NCBI GenBank assembly: GCA_036850595.1
Contig: CM072160.1
Coordinates: 4,729,773 to 4,793,772, forward strand
DNA length: 64,000 bases
Reading direction: 5' to 3'
Source of the DNA: Rhyacichthys aspro
Taxonomy: Eukaryota; Chordata; Actinopteri; Gobiiformes; Rhyacichthyidae
Shown: piece by piece, positions 24,281 through 37,100 of the stretch
Layout of the letters: each line of letters starts with the position of its first letter
How positions within the stretch are numbered: the first letter of the stretch is position 1
Made by a program: the position numbers and the translations under genes
The notes under the pieces: generated by a model
What the model saw: the letters and a program-made list of their open reading frames with translations, nothing else
Told to the model about the DNA's origin: nothing
The model's database searches: none

Positions 24281-26990
24281 ATGGCTAACAAAGGCCCCTC
24301 GTACGGCTTGAGTCGGCAGGTTCAGGACAAGATCGACAGCAAGTACGACCCGGAGCTGGAGCAGATCCTGGTGGAGTGGATCAGCCGTCAGTGTGGCTCT
24401 GATGTGGGGAAACCAGAGCCGGGAAAGATGGGCTTCCAGGCCTGGCTCAAAGACGGATGTGTGAGTACGGATAGTGACGGAGTTGACTTTTAAAGGTGCA
24501 GGGTGTAGTTTTAGCAGCACCTTGTGGCAACAGTCCAGATTGTCTTTATACAGCCGGTGTGCACCCATGTTAGACAAATGTTATAGTAATAGAGACTTAC
24601 TTATTTTTATGTGATCCATATTTCAAAAGAACAAAACAATCACAATCCAATTTCCTTTTCTAGCATTATTTGTTCATTTTTAGGATTAGAGTTTGTAACA
24701 TGCCTTTATTTCTTTTCATTCCTCTTAATTTTGTTCATTTCTGTCATAGTTGTGTGTCCTCTTGATGGATCTTAACGTAGTCTCATCCTTTTTGACCTTT
24801 AACATTTCCTAAAGCAGTCCGAATAAAATCTTTGGGGACCCACTTTTGGGCCCCGATCCAGTGTTTGGGAACCGATGCTCTATGTTGAAGCCGTGACCAT
24901 GTAATAGATGTTTCCTATCTTTAGAAGACCACTGTTTTTTAATAAATTTCACCTCCGTAATGTTTTACATCAAGCATTAAAGGTGCAGTGTGTAGTTTTT
25001 GCCATTTTGAACCTCACACACCTCCTTTTCTACAGCCTGTGAGCACCTACGGTAGCCTCAAAGGGACAAGCTGCACTCTATTAAACAAGAACTGTAATTA
25101 CAGTATATGAAATGATTAAAAGAAGCTAGAGATTTCATTTAGACAAGCTTTTAGTTCAACTAAAACATCTTTTTACTGTTTTATCTTGTTTGTTTTATTT
25201 ATTTTATTGTTTGTTACATTAAATATTTATTGTTAATATTATTTTGTGTAATTGGCGCATTAAAACACGCCTTTGCAATGTTTTATGCGGCCCTCCAATA
25301 AATTTTGTCGGTAACATTTTTGGCACTAGGTTTTTTACTGGATTTGAACCAGTTTTATTTGGATTTGAACAGGTTTTAGATGGATTTGATCAGATTTATT
25401 TCATTTGTTCATTAAATCTTAAGCCAGTTTTTACTACAAAGATATATAAATCTGTTCAAATCCAAATAAAACCTGTTCAAGTTCATCTAAAATCTGCTCA
25501 AATCCAAATAAAACCCATTCAAATCCAACTATAACCTGTTCAAATCCCACTAAAACCAGTTTCCATAAAACAAAAAAATATTAATTTAGAGACATCTTCG
25601 GCCCCTGAAATGATTCTTATTTTCTATTGTGGCCCCTCACCACTTTGAATTCGACACCACTGCTTTAAAATGAAGTATACTCACATGGGTCTGATGATTC
25701 GTGCTTGTTTCTTCAGGTTTTGAGTGAGTTTCTGATGATTCGTGCTTGTTTCTTCAGGTTTTGAGTGAGTTTCTGATGATTCGTGCTTGTTTCTTCAGGT
25801 TTTGAGTGAGTTTCTGATGATTCGTGCTTGTTTCTTCAGGTTTTGAGTGAGTTTCTGATGATTCGTGCTTGTTTCTTCAGGTTTTGAGTGAGCTGATTAA
25901 CAGTCTGTTTCCTGGAGACAAACCAGTGAAGAAGATCCAGAGCTCAACGATGGCCTTCAAACAAATGGAGCAGATCTCCCAGTTCCTGAACGCCGCAGAG
26001 AGATACGGCGTCACCAAAACCGACATGTTCCAGACCGTGGACCTCTGGGAAGGTTAGAGAGAGACACTCAACCTCCTGGATCTTTCCTAGACCAGGTCAA
26101 GACCAAATGAAGACCAGAACCAGTGTAGAATGCACTGGAATAGATACAAGGAGACAGTAAAAAATATCTAAACAGTCCAAGTCCAGTTTTTCATATCGTC
26201 CAGACTCGTGGATGTTAGTGTTTGGAGAAGGAGTTTTTCATCCAGTTCCAACAAATAAGCCATTTATGGTCTCAGTTGGTCTTGGTTGGTCTTGTTTGGT
26301 CTTGAAGTCTGAGACCGAGACAACACTGAGTAAAAAGGAGTTTGAGACCAAAACCAGACCAAGACCTTTACAAAATAGTTAGATTTTAAGTAGTACAAAT
26401 AGTAAGACTGGTCTCATGTACTACAACAATACTGTAACTTATTTTATTTATAGTTTATTTAATCCAATGTTTGTATCATAGTGGTTATAGCCAAGGTAAA
26501 TTTGCAATTGATGAAAGTGACATAATCAAAAAAGACTTAATTTAAATGTTTTTTTGGTTTGCACACATTCTCTTGAACATAACACTGATTTGAGCCACTT
26601 TGACTGTAAACATGGCCGTAGACAATAACAAAAGCGTATCATAACTAATCCTGTGCTGGTTGTGTTTCAGGTAAAGACCTTGCGGCCGTACAGAGGACCC
26701 TGTCGGCTTTAGGCAGCTTGGCCGTCACCAAAGAAGAGGGCACATACAAAGGAGACCCAAACTGGTTCTTTAAGTGAGTCCCAATCATCAAACACTAATT
26801 AAACCCTTATTAAAATGCTCACTTTTGACTTTTTCTATTTGTGAATTACAGGAAAAGTCAGGAGAACAAGAGGGAGTTCAGCGACGAGCAGCTGAAGGCA
26901 GGTAAAAACGTAATCGGCCTCCAGATGGGCTCCAACAAAGGCGCCTCTCAGGAGGGCATGAGCTACGGACGACCACGGCAGATCCTCTAA
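24281..26990 (+). CDS. tagln: Transgelin (SM22-alpha), 197 aa
   Basis: Coding exons 24281-24460, 25881-26052, 26671-26773 and 26852-26990 join in frame (594 nt). The start ATG begins MANKGPSYGLSRQVQ, the classic transgelin N-terminus. A single calponin-homology domain spans about residues 24-135 (LVEWISRQCG, GFQAWLKDG, MAFKQMEQISQFLNAAE, KTDMFQTVDLWEGKD). The C-terminal calponin-like repeat ends VIGLQMGSNKGASQEG and GYGRPRQ-type text (SYGRPRQIL). The length is close to that of human TAGLN (201 aa). The protein binds and bundles actin in smooth-muscle cytoplasm. Upstream CArG boxes imply SRF/myocardin control. The neighbour pcsk7 supports orthology to TAGLN rather than TAGLN2/3. Oddity: the acceptor of exon 3 lies at the end of a five-copy 41-bp tandem repeat that copies that splice site. 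Confidence 0.95.
24493..25085 (+). repeat. Fragments of the TTAA MITE family in tagln intron 2
   Basis: TTTTAAAGGTGCAGGGTGTAG occurs just after exon 2 (about 24491), and TTAAAGGTGCAGTGTGTAG again at 24977, followed by GAGCACCTACGGTAGCC (25041 onwards), the family core. Only left-end parts are recognisable, so these are truncated or decayed copies. Confidence 0.6.
25266..25662 (-). mobile_element. hAT-like element with inverted 21-bp arms (copy C)
   Basis: Read from 25662 downwards it starts CAGTGGTGTCGAATTC followed by the GGTGAGGGGCC motif, matching the copy at 51862. The outer end contains TTTGCAATGTTTTATGCGG. The interior has GGTTTTAGATGG-type units (25330-25400) and then the opposite orientation (25450-25560), so the two arms could fold into a hairpin. 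The flanks CATTAAAA (25258-25265) and CTTTAAAA (25663-25670) match at 7 of 8 bases and may be a target duplication. It lies in tagln intron 2, about 30 bp before the duplicated splice site. Confidence 0.7.
25691..25892 (+). repeat. tagln: Five tandem copies (41 bp) of the tagln exon 3 splice acceptor
   Basis: The unit CTGATGATTCGTGCTTG + TTTCTTCAG + GTTTTGAGTGAGTTT is repeated five times with exact 41-bp spacing; the acceptor AGs end at 25716, 25757, 25798, 25839 and 25880. Each unit contains a branch-point-like CTGAT, a pyrimidine tract, CAG and the first 12 bases of exon 3. Only the last copy continues into the real exon (GAGCTGATTAAC). Splicing to any of the first four acceptors would read VLSEFLMIRACFFRF then stop. 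Confidence 0.95.
26080..26440. repeat. Dispersed AGACCAAGACC-rich repeat in tagln intron 3
   Basis: The text TCAAGACCAAATGAAGACC, then GGTCTTGGTTGGTCTTG, and the end GTCTCATGTACTACAAC resemble the inverse of 14030-14470. An interspersed element shared between two genes is inferred; ends and class are not resolved. Confidence 0.5.
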
Positions 26991-27355
26991 AACCAGCCAC
27001 TCACACCTTCTCCAGCCTTACGCCAGTCAAACTTTATTGTCTGTAACCAAAGAACGGTCCAGTAAAGTTTCTATTTTAAACGAAAAAGTAGTTCAACCCA
27101 ACGTTTCAAGTCTGACCAATCCAAACACAAAAGGCTAATCCTGGCAGGCATTAAGAGCTACAGTAGCATGTATTTCTTCGATACAAAATGATTAAGGTCC
27201 AAGATTATGCAACGTCTGATGTCAGCTACATTCATCATTGTCTTTATGTAACTATTTTTAAATTTATAAATAGGATAAAGCAGTAAGTACGTAATGAAAC
27301 GCTCCCCATGAAACTCTGCATGATGTATCAGCGCTGTTTTTTTGTAAATTTTCTT

Positions 27356-27361
27356 AATAAA
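27356..27361 (+). terminator. tagln: Poly(A) signal of tagln
   Basis: AATAAA lies 366 bp after the TAA at 26988-26990, after a 3' UTR without other canonical signals that I noticed. Confidence 0.65.
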
Positions 27362-27384
27362 TAATGATTTGAGAAACTGCTTCG

Positions 27385-28260
27385 TCTTTGCTATTGTCCC
27401 TAAAGCAACATTTAATTTGAAAGTTGCACTGCACTACATTTTATTACAGTTTTATCCAACGCTGGACACTAGTATTTATCAAATGTGGGTGGTTTTAACG
27501 TAACTTATTACACATATTACACATTTGAATTGAAACGTTTATTTTAATCGTAGATTTCTCTATTTATATACTCTATTTTATAAGATCATAAATATAAGAA
27601 GCCATTTTTGCCACTTTTCATGCTATATTCTGAAGTTTAGCCTAGACATAGAAATGAAAAGGCAACAGAAATAGGCAGGTTTATAGTTGCAGTGAGGTTT
27701 AATTATATCTTACATGAATTTAATGTCGGCAGAGAATACTACGTGACATGTTTAATGATTATTACAGGGTGCACATGTAACTGGATCCTATGGGGTTAAC
27801 TACTTTGGGAATCTGCTAAAAATTATCAGAAAGATGTGATACTTAACCCTTAAACATTTTATATCCAAATATTAAACATCCAGTTGTATTATTTTTTCTA
27901 TTTTCGTCCTAATACTAAAGAAGACAGGAGTTAGTTTTTAATTCTCTGATTATTATTGAATATGTATTTCTACGTCCTTGTTTCTGATTGGCTCTCTTTC
28001 TCTACATGCATTTGCACTGAGCTCCAAACAGAGACATTCAATCTAATGTGTCCAGACTTAATGGAAAATGTGAATGAGATAAAAGTGTCCTGAATGTGTC
28101 CCAAGTAAAAAAAAGTGTCTTGTGATGCATGTATTTGGATTTCTTTTGATTTGTGAATAAGTTTTGGCTTTGTACCTTATAATACGTAATTTATCACCTT
28201 AATTGCACAAAATGGAGATAAATAACCACTCCTTTTGACGTCTTAAGCGCAATCCAGCAA
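27385..28260. other. Intergenic, between tagln and pcsk7 3' ends
   Basis: The genes converge here. AT-rich sequence without a recognised exon, element or RNA gene. Confidence 0.45.
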
Positions 28261-28261
28261 G

Positions 28262-31140
28262 CGTTTTTTATTCCCATTCACCTGTGACTTGCACAGCAAA
28301 ACACAGTGTCCATCTTCACCCCAAACATTTACATTACAAAATTATAACTCTTTAAAAACACTTGATAGAAATGTTCAAACATACTCGGTTTATAGTGTCG
28401 TATGTACTCTATATATTACACTTCATCTTATTTTAATATAAATACACAAAACCCAAACTAGAAAACCCCACTTCAAGTTTTTGCTCAGTAGTTTAACAAA
28501 CGAATACCTGCAGAAAAATCACCAAAGTTTTTAAAAGTCAAGCAACATCTGAGAGAGAAGATGTCCTTTTTAACAAGTACCTCACTAAGACACTTCACGG
28601 AAGACTCAATGTTAAAAATCCACAGCACTTCCATATTGCACTTTTAAGTTGTGCCTTTCCGATTCAACACATATTCATCCTCTTTTTTCCACTTAAACCC
28701 TGTGAGGACCTTTGATCTACGCTTGAGGTCCGACGTAAAAGGACAACAGGCAAAATAATGCACCACATATTTTGATTATTCTCTCATCTTTGCGGCAAAT
28801 AATAAAAAAGTGAAGAAAGGAAATTGCTGTTGATAGATGTGATGCTTCGTATGATGAGCACAAAAATATTTTTATGACTCATTTCTGTACACTCTTAGTA
28901 AGCTTTGTTTGTCACAACCAAATATTTAGATATATTTTTCTATGTTTTAAAGTTGTTTATAGTTAGTGCATTACCTGTAGTAGATTTCTGAGCAAAACTA
29001 GAGCATTTCTGATTTTCTCTGGATTCTCCTGGACACAAAATTAAGATCCATTTCCTGATAATCTGCCATTATAATATATTAATCATGGTGTTTATACAAT
29101 TTACACACGCTACTTTTCAAACACATTATATAAACATATGATATAGAGCAATAAATGGACAATATTATTGGTAAAAATATCCTTTTAGGAGTTGAAGCTG
29201 TATATGATTGATATGTGGTGTCATGAATTAAGTATTTCCTGAACAAATTAATTTATGGCATGTTAAAATATATTATTTCACCATGAAATATCCTGTATTT
29301 TGGTTACTATAGTGCAAACTGAAGCTGTAAATCCCTTTTCCAATCAGCTGAGCAAAAGCTGCTGCTGTAATGTAGTTTTGAAGTACATCTAAACAGTTTG
29401 AAAAAAGTTTGAAATACCCTTTTGCGGAAAAAAAAAGTATAAACCTCTTTTATAGTGCACCTAATCATCCATAATCTCCACTATTTAACTGTGGGAAATA
29501 ATATCTCACCTAAAACCCTCCAAATATTAAATAAACATAAGACAGACACTAAAACTAACAGTGCCATGTGAGTTTTTAGCAGTGTTCATAGTCAACAGAG
29601 CTCTGTACTAGGCGTAAATCTGGAAAAGCTACATAATGTTGCATTAAAGTACACTATTTTATCATAACATATTACTGCAAAGAGTTGTGCCAAAAGCTGA
29701 GGGAGTCTCCCATCAGCTGCTGTGGATAATTTAGACTGAGGAATGCACTGTAGTACCCAGAATGAGGGCATCTCAGAGTAAAACAATGTACTGTAAACAA
29801 GCTCTAAGTAGGTACTTTGCCACAAACAGTTATTTTTTGTTTTTTGTGTCAAATGGGCTTCCTTTCTGACACTAAAACGCTCATACACAGCTGTAAACTG
29901 CTTCTCTGAGCCTGCCCACTTCTCCAGAATGCACAGAAATCTACTTTAGTCAATACACTAAACAAAAACAACCCTTCTTTAAAAAAAAAATCCTGCAATC
30001 TCACTTTTAAACAGCACTGCATAAGCACCAACAATCAAAGGATTTGTCCTGTTTTTTGTGTGAACCGCATATTGTGTGCCATCGATAGCCAGATCGCGAA
30101 TGGTTTGTCGATGTGTGTGAATAATTTGTGGAATAAAACGACAGTAAAGACACGCATTCGATCGGTCCGGTCACGAGGAGAAGCAGATTGTCCCAAAAGG
30201 CCACTTGTTCGATAAATGCAGAGATAAACAGGAGTCCAGTTTTTTGTTTTTTTTGTTGAGCTCAGAGAGAGTCCACCACAGTTTGGGTCTCCAGCCTGAG
30301 AGGCACAGATACTCAGTACGTTCACATGAGGATCTATTAGTCGGGCTACAACCTGACGTGAAAAATCCAATGGGCTTAATTCAAATCTCAAAGCTGGACT
30401 AACACATCGAGATAATGCCTACGGTGTTTTCAAGTGTATGTTGATGCTGATAATTGACCAAAGAGCTATTAAAAAAGCGCCTGACAGTTCTTAGACATTC
30501 AGTCGTACAGCGTAATGTAACAGATTGGATGTTACAAGGCGACGGAGGCTTGTAAAGTGGGTCATATTAGGAACAAATGCTATATTACTTGCAATAGTGA
30601 CGTGAATTAACAAAGGAAATTTACCTTTACCTTTACTTATTTGTCCTCAACTAACACAGCGTCCGAGAACCATCCTCACTGCCGTATAACTTCCTATTTT
30701 CTACTGTAGTTTAGATGGTAAGAATAAATCAAACTGCAAATGATGCACTGAGGCTTCACACGTTACTTGTTTGGTTAATTCACTTTTTCCGCGACGCAAT
30801 GGTAATAATAAACTCTCACTAATTCAAGCTAGACATTGTACAGAAGTCAATTGTCCAAAGAAAATAAAGTCCTATGTGTTCTTCCTAATTATCTGGTGAA
30901 ATATGGTCCAATTAAATAAGTATAGCTGTGTTAATGTACTGTCTATGTGAATATGTGTCTTATAAATGTTTTAAATGAAGTCCATGGAGAAATAGTGACT
31001 AATTAAAGGGAGGCATGTTGCAGTCTGTCAAACTTTGGTCAATAAATCGATTCCCTTCTATTTTGGGACAGAGACAGCAGCGTAATTAACTTAACTGTCC
31101 ATGTAAACGTACTGATTGAGAGTATTTTCTCCATTTAGTG
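28262..31140 (-). other. pcsk7: Probable long 3' UTR of pcsk7
   Basis: No coding exon is visible between the pcsk7 stop (31141-31143) and the tagln end. On the minus strand the most distal canonical AATAAA I noticed is near 28266-28271 (plus-strand TTTATT), which would give a 3' UTR of about 2.9 kb. A nearer signal may be used instead. Open frames of 60-118 codons at 29592-30402 look random. Confidence 0.35.
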
Positions 31141-34100
31141 CTATGTATCCGCTCGGGCTCCGTTCAAAAGCGGCGTGTTGGCCTCAGAGTCCACCACTGT
31201 TCGCAGCTCCTCTCCCTCGTCCCGCGCCCCGTCCCGTCCCGCCTCGACCAGCGCCTCCTCCCCGCCCCGCTCCCTCTGGGACCTCCGAGCCGCTCTGTGT
31301 CCGCCCCGCCTCCTGCCCAGACAGAGCAGCTCCCTGAAGTCCACGTGGGCCAGGGTCACCTCCAGAGTGCAGTAGATGGACCAGAAGAGAGCGAAGCAGC
31401 CCAGTAACAACAGGAACTGGAGGAGACACATGAGAGAGACTATTTTAACTCGAAAGTGGACTCAGGAGGTCCAAGTAAATACCAGTAGTAAATAAACAAG
31501 TCCAACTAGAACTAGACACAGAGAAGACAGACTAAAATGTTCGGTATGAAAACTTGTGGGACTCTGGCTTAAATAAAGATTAGTCAAAAACACAGGAGCA
31601 ACAGTGTGATGTCCAAACAGGAAAAAGGCTGCCATTACGCTTTCAATGAACTAAAGTGTAAGGAAGGACTAAAGAATGTTATCTCTAGAAGGGAGAAAAT
31701 GGGCCATTGTCTCTTAACAGGCAACGTGAGGTGGACATAAACAGATAGACAGCATAATAATAATCTAATCTAACTTACAAAACCTTACTAAAGTTAGCGT
31801 TTCTGCAACTTTAAGCTGATCCGGTTCAAGCTAAAGCCTCTGTTTAGTGATAAGTTTCATGTTTATGTGAAGTAAGAGGCTAATTCACATAAACGTTTAG
31901 AAGAACTTAATATAAACAGGTCAAATCTAAAGTACACTGTGAAGTAAGCCTTTGACTGAGTGGGCTTTTATATGAATTTTAAGCTGAATGCATCTCAAAT
32001 AGTCTCTGGAAGTACTACTCCCACCTTAGACCTGCTGTGATTCAGGGGAAGACTGAATAAATAAAAAAAAAGGTTTGAGAAAGTATTTATAAACTCCGTA
32101 CCTTTAAGCTGTTGGAGGTGAATGGGCTGACGATCTCTGGCGGGACGTCCAGGCCTGGGGAACAGGGCAAAGAGAAACCACTGCCCAGGTATTTGCCACT
32201 CATAGCGTCCTCCACCAGCCTGACAAACAGAGCACAGAGAGTCTAGAGTCACCGTTCTGAATGCTAGAAACATCACGAAGAGTAATCCCAAAAGTCATTA
32301 CCTCTGTCTGTCTTTGACCTCGCTGTACGTCATCGAGGAGCCGTACAGAGTGAGTTTCCACTGCTTCAGGACGCCCAGCTCAGAGCACTTCTGAGACTGG
32401 GGCTCTTCTACAGACGGCAGCACAGAAACAAGAGATGCAGGGATTCGATAAGAAATAATAATGTCAAGTGAATGAAATGCTTCTTACTGTGGTCGGATAT
32501 CTTGAGCTGGTATTGGCCTTCAGCCGTCTCTCCCCAACAACGGACTGTGGAGAACGTCCAGTCCTGGTAACCTCCCGAGTCTCTGCGAGTTTAAAAACAC
32601 ACATAAAGACAAAAAATGATTCGATTAGTGAACTTTCTTACAAACTTTAAGCACACTTAGATTGTACTGTGGCTGTTTTCCTTAAATAATCAAGCCTTAA
32701 TTTAGACTCAATAACAAAATCCCAGTCGTTATAAAAATAATTGTGCACCTGTCGATGGCTCGTCTGGCTCCAATGACCGACGCCATGCCACTGGGACACA
32801 CCAAAACGATCTCCACATTTCCGCGGCAGGGATGGGTAATCGTCACGGTAACGGCCACATGCTCCAGAGTCTGCATCCCGGACTGTTTCAGGTCATCGGC
32901 AGAAACTGAAGAAGAAGAAGAGGGAAGTGAGAGTGTGTGAATAAGGTACTATTATAAAAGAGTTTAAAGTGATCTAATATGACATGTGTAAGAGGTGGGA
33001 CTCAATATATTTCATATTTTCATGATACAAATAATATCTTCAAGCAGCAGTCCTTACTGTCCTAGCCCTTGACACACATGTGAAAGTCAAGGCCCAGGGG
33101 CCAAATGCGGCCCTTTGCAAAGTTCAGTACATTTAGTAGGAGATATTTTTGGCACTTGGTTTTAATTGGATTTGGAGAGGTTTTATACAGATTAGATTTT
33201 TGCTACAAAGATAAATAAAATCTGTTCCAACTACTCACTGTTCAAATCCAATTAAAACCCGATCAAATCCAACTAAAACCCATTCAAATCCTAAAAAACC
33301 CGTTCAAATCCACCTAAAACCCATTCAAATCCACCTAAAACCTGTTCAAATCCAATAAAACCTGATCAAATCCAACTAAAACCCATTCAAATCCACCTAA
33401 AACCTGTTCAAATCCAATAAAACCTGATCAAATCCAACTAAAACCCATTCAAATCCACCTAAAACCTGTTCAAATCCAACTAAAATCTGTTCAAATCCGT
33501 CTAAAAACTGTTCAAGTGCAACTAAAACCGGAAAGATGCTATACTTCAAAACATGGACCATCCCTTTGGAAAATCAATCAATGTACAATTAACCACTTAC
33601 AATTTCCACTTGGGGATTTATAAAAATAAACTGGACGTATTGTTTTCATGGCATTTTTTTTAGACAACTTTCTCAATCAGAGTTTCCTTCTCCCTCCCAG
33701 TTCGACTGTGAGTGTAATTCCTGAGTATTTCCTAATGAGCCGCGGTGCTCCCTGACCATGTAGGGCAGCACACATCCTCGGGGCAAGGAGGGACGCCGAA
33801 GGGACGAGGGAGCGACCGGAGTAAACAGAAGTGTGTCAAGAGACGTGAGGGGGCTGAGATGTTTGTGAAGGGGCTTTAAACATGGCAGTAGATTTGTGAA
33901 GAGGAAAGGGAAATGGGTGGACGGAGGAATAAAATGAGAAAAATACAGATTTTGTTGATTGTTGTTCGATTGGGAAGAGTCAGTGGGTGTTCTTCTATAG
34001 TAATAAATGACATGGCCACTATTATAAGGATTTGTTCACACTAGATGAAAAAGTAGATCAGATAAGATATTTTTTGTGTGTTTCTCATTCATTAGACATC

Positions 34101-37100
34101 ACTGGTCTCAAAATAATCAAAAAATCAAACAAATAAGATGAGTTATTATCAGACATAGGGTGTAGATTACATGATAATCTAAATACAAAAATAAATAAAT
34201 AATCCTTTTGCAGCACAGATAAAAGTAGTTATCAGACTCCAGTTATATTTCTTTAAAAATAGATAAGATTGGGTTAATCCATAACTATACACATTTCTAA
34301 TTATGTCTACTATACTATATGCATTTAGTAATTGAAAAGTAGACAACAGTAATCATGATACAACGATAGAAGAAGAAAATGTGTTTTTGACAGTTTTTCT
34401 GACATAATAAGAACAAAAATGCTCACTAGTGTTACTATTCAAGCTGTTATTCCTGTTAATGTTGATGCTGTCTAAAAAATAAGATCGTCTTTGTTAGAAC
34501 AGCCTCCACTGCCTTGACAACAGTTTTGAGGCTCAGTTTGAGTGATGCATGAATCTTATTGTAAAGCATTTGTGTTAAGGGCCCAGAGAATAATAAATTA
34601 GATGTAAAAATGATGAGAATGATAAAAAAAATCTGTATCTTTAACAAGCAGTACCACAGTAATTTCATGTCACCCATGGTTCATGTTTCTGGTTCGTCTG
34701 TTTACACAAATCTGACATGAATCTGACTCAGACATTAACCTATGTCCGATTTACCACCAGTTTGAACACAGCCGAACAGTACAAAAAGTCTCAACATCAG
34801 CCGATAAGCACAACACAACGCAGTGATTGTAACAAAAAACACAATAGCATAATGATGGGACAGGCCACCCAGTGAACAAAAGCATTTAGAGATTTAAGAG
34901 ACCGTCTACACAAACTGACGACTTGAAAAAGGCAGATATTTGTTGAGATTTACTGCCAGCAGATTCTTGTAAGTCACTTTACTTTAAACTTTTCTCCTCT
35001 TGTTTGAGTCAAACAAGTCCATGGTTCTGGAAAAGCTCAACACCACATTAAACCGTAAAACAGGGAAATGGAGGCTGGGAATCTACTCTGCTTTATTGTA
35101 AAAAGAAAGAGAAAAGACTGTTTCATCTTTCTATTTCTCTTGGCTCATGGCATCTGGGACATTCTGTTTTATTTATTTTGATGAAAACACATAAAAGGAA
35201 TGAACAAAAAAAAAAAAAATGAGTTGGAGATTTAGGGAATAAAGGCAAAGTGACAAAGGTTATGATAATGTTTGCGTTGCAGTGAAGTCTCTGAGAGCAA
35301 ATGAGGCAAACTGCAAAGTCCAAAGTGACAGAAAGGGATCAGATTATGTAAAAAAGCAGGAAGTAAAATGTTGAGGAATTGGAAAAATCTTGAACTGTTG
35401 CAAAACTCTAAGAGCAAATGAAAGCGTATGCAGAGCCTGACAAACAGGAGAACATTTCCTAATATGGACAGGCAGAGAGCGAGAGGAGCAGGGAGGGAGG
35501 GAGAGGGTATGAAGAGTGTAAACTCAACAATCAGCTGTCGAGAGCCGATGTAGAGACAGACCGAGTGAAAAAAAAACCAACACATGTAGTTACCATTCCA
35601 GGTGCGGATCAGCTCTTTGGGATACGTCAGGATAGACACTTCCTCGTGTATCAACGGACTCTGATAGGACACGAGGAAAGGCACCGACTCCCAAACCTAA
35701 AGAAGAGACATTATTAAGGCTCCCTTCAGACCTTCCATTACAATATGTCTTCTCTATCCAGACACGAGTCCTCTATGTCCATATTAGATTAGTTCTCAAT
35801 TAACTACCCTGGCTTTTAATTGATTGATGACTGTTTACTTCTACTACCTTTATTTTGCTACATAAACCAGTACTATTAAGACTCACTTTACTTCCTTTCA
35901 CTTTTCAAATTCACTTTCTGGACCTTTCTAATGTTTTTGACTTAATCTAATGTAAAACTCTTCAGCGATGATCAGATATTACATGAAAACAGCGCTGCTT
36001 TACTGTTACACTCCTAAACTCCTACTAAATACCAACGTAATCATCAGCTTAAATACGATGACGTGCTGCTTCTAAAGGTTAAAAAAAAAAACACAAAATC
36101 AGCTTGTATTAAGGCTGGCCACATTAAATCCAATCGCTCTGTCCAGATATTACACCTGGGGGCTTAGACTAAACTGATGATTTGTGGCTCTTATTGTGTA
36201 GTCCATAGTTGTATTAATACCTTAGCAGCGTTCACCAGTCTCCAGGCGTTGAGGAGACCGAAGCCGTGCTGGTGACTGTGATGGAAACCAGCTCCGTTCA
36301 CCCTCCAGTCTGCGCTGCTGTCACACTGTTTAAGATACAAGGATAGATTTCGACACCTTTACCCACTACATTCACAGTAGAGCGCACACTGCGTGCAATT
36401 AAAGGATAAGACTTACTGCTAGAAAGATTAACGACCAGATACTGTTGAAACCTAAACATATCTGACATTTATTATTATACCGTTAATCCGAAACAAAAAC
36501 AGAAGAACCATTTGTGCAAAAGACATTATCTCAATTGTCTTATGTCCCTTACTATACATTGTGCTCCATTGTTTGCAGTGTTTATCTGACCTGGTTCCTT
36601 CATTCCTGAACCTCCTACCGGAACGAAGAGGTCAACAAAACAACAAAACCGCTCTCAGATGTGCATAAAACAAGACTAAAACTAGAGGACAGGGCCTTTT
36701 CTGTAGCTACTCAGTCTCTGGAACAGTCTCTGAACTTTTTTGAACACACTTTGTGACTATTGTGTTATTATTACATGTTATATGTTTTTATTTGGGGAGA
36801 TATTTAGCGCCTGCTGTCTCGTTTGTGTTTTTTGTACATTTCTTTTATCTTTTTATTTATCTACTGTAAGCCTGTGCAACACATTGGGCAGCAATGGTTG
36901 TTGTAAAGGTGCTATATAAATAAATTTGACCTTAAACATTATGGTTTCTGGTGCAAATTTTTAAAAAAAAACAATGAACTTAAGTCAAATAATGTTTCTT
37001 TGTTATTTTGTCTAATTTAGTTTAGAGTTTTATCTCTGAATTGCTAAAGATTCACTCTTTTAACAGCTTTGTAGCCTGAATTTGCTGCGTACTAGCTACT

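Noticed and set aside
31116..31407. Plus-strand open frames rich in Pro/Arg/Ser
   Set aside because: They are antisense to the GC-rich last coding exon of pcsk7, whose minus-strand frame encodes the membrane helix and tail.
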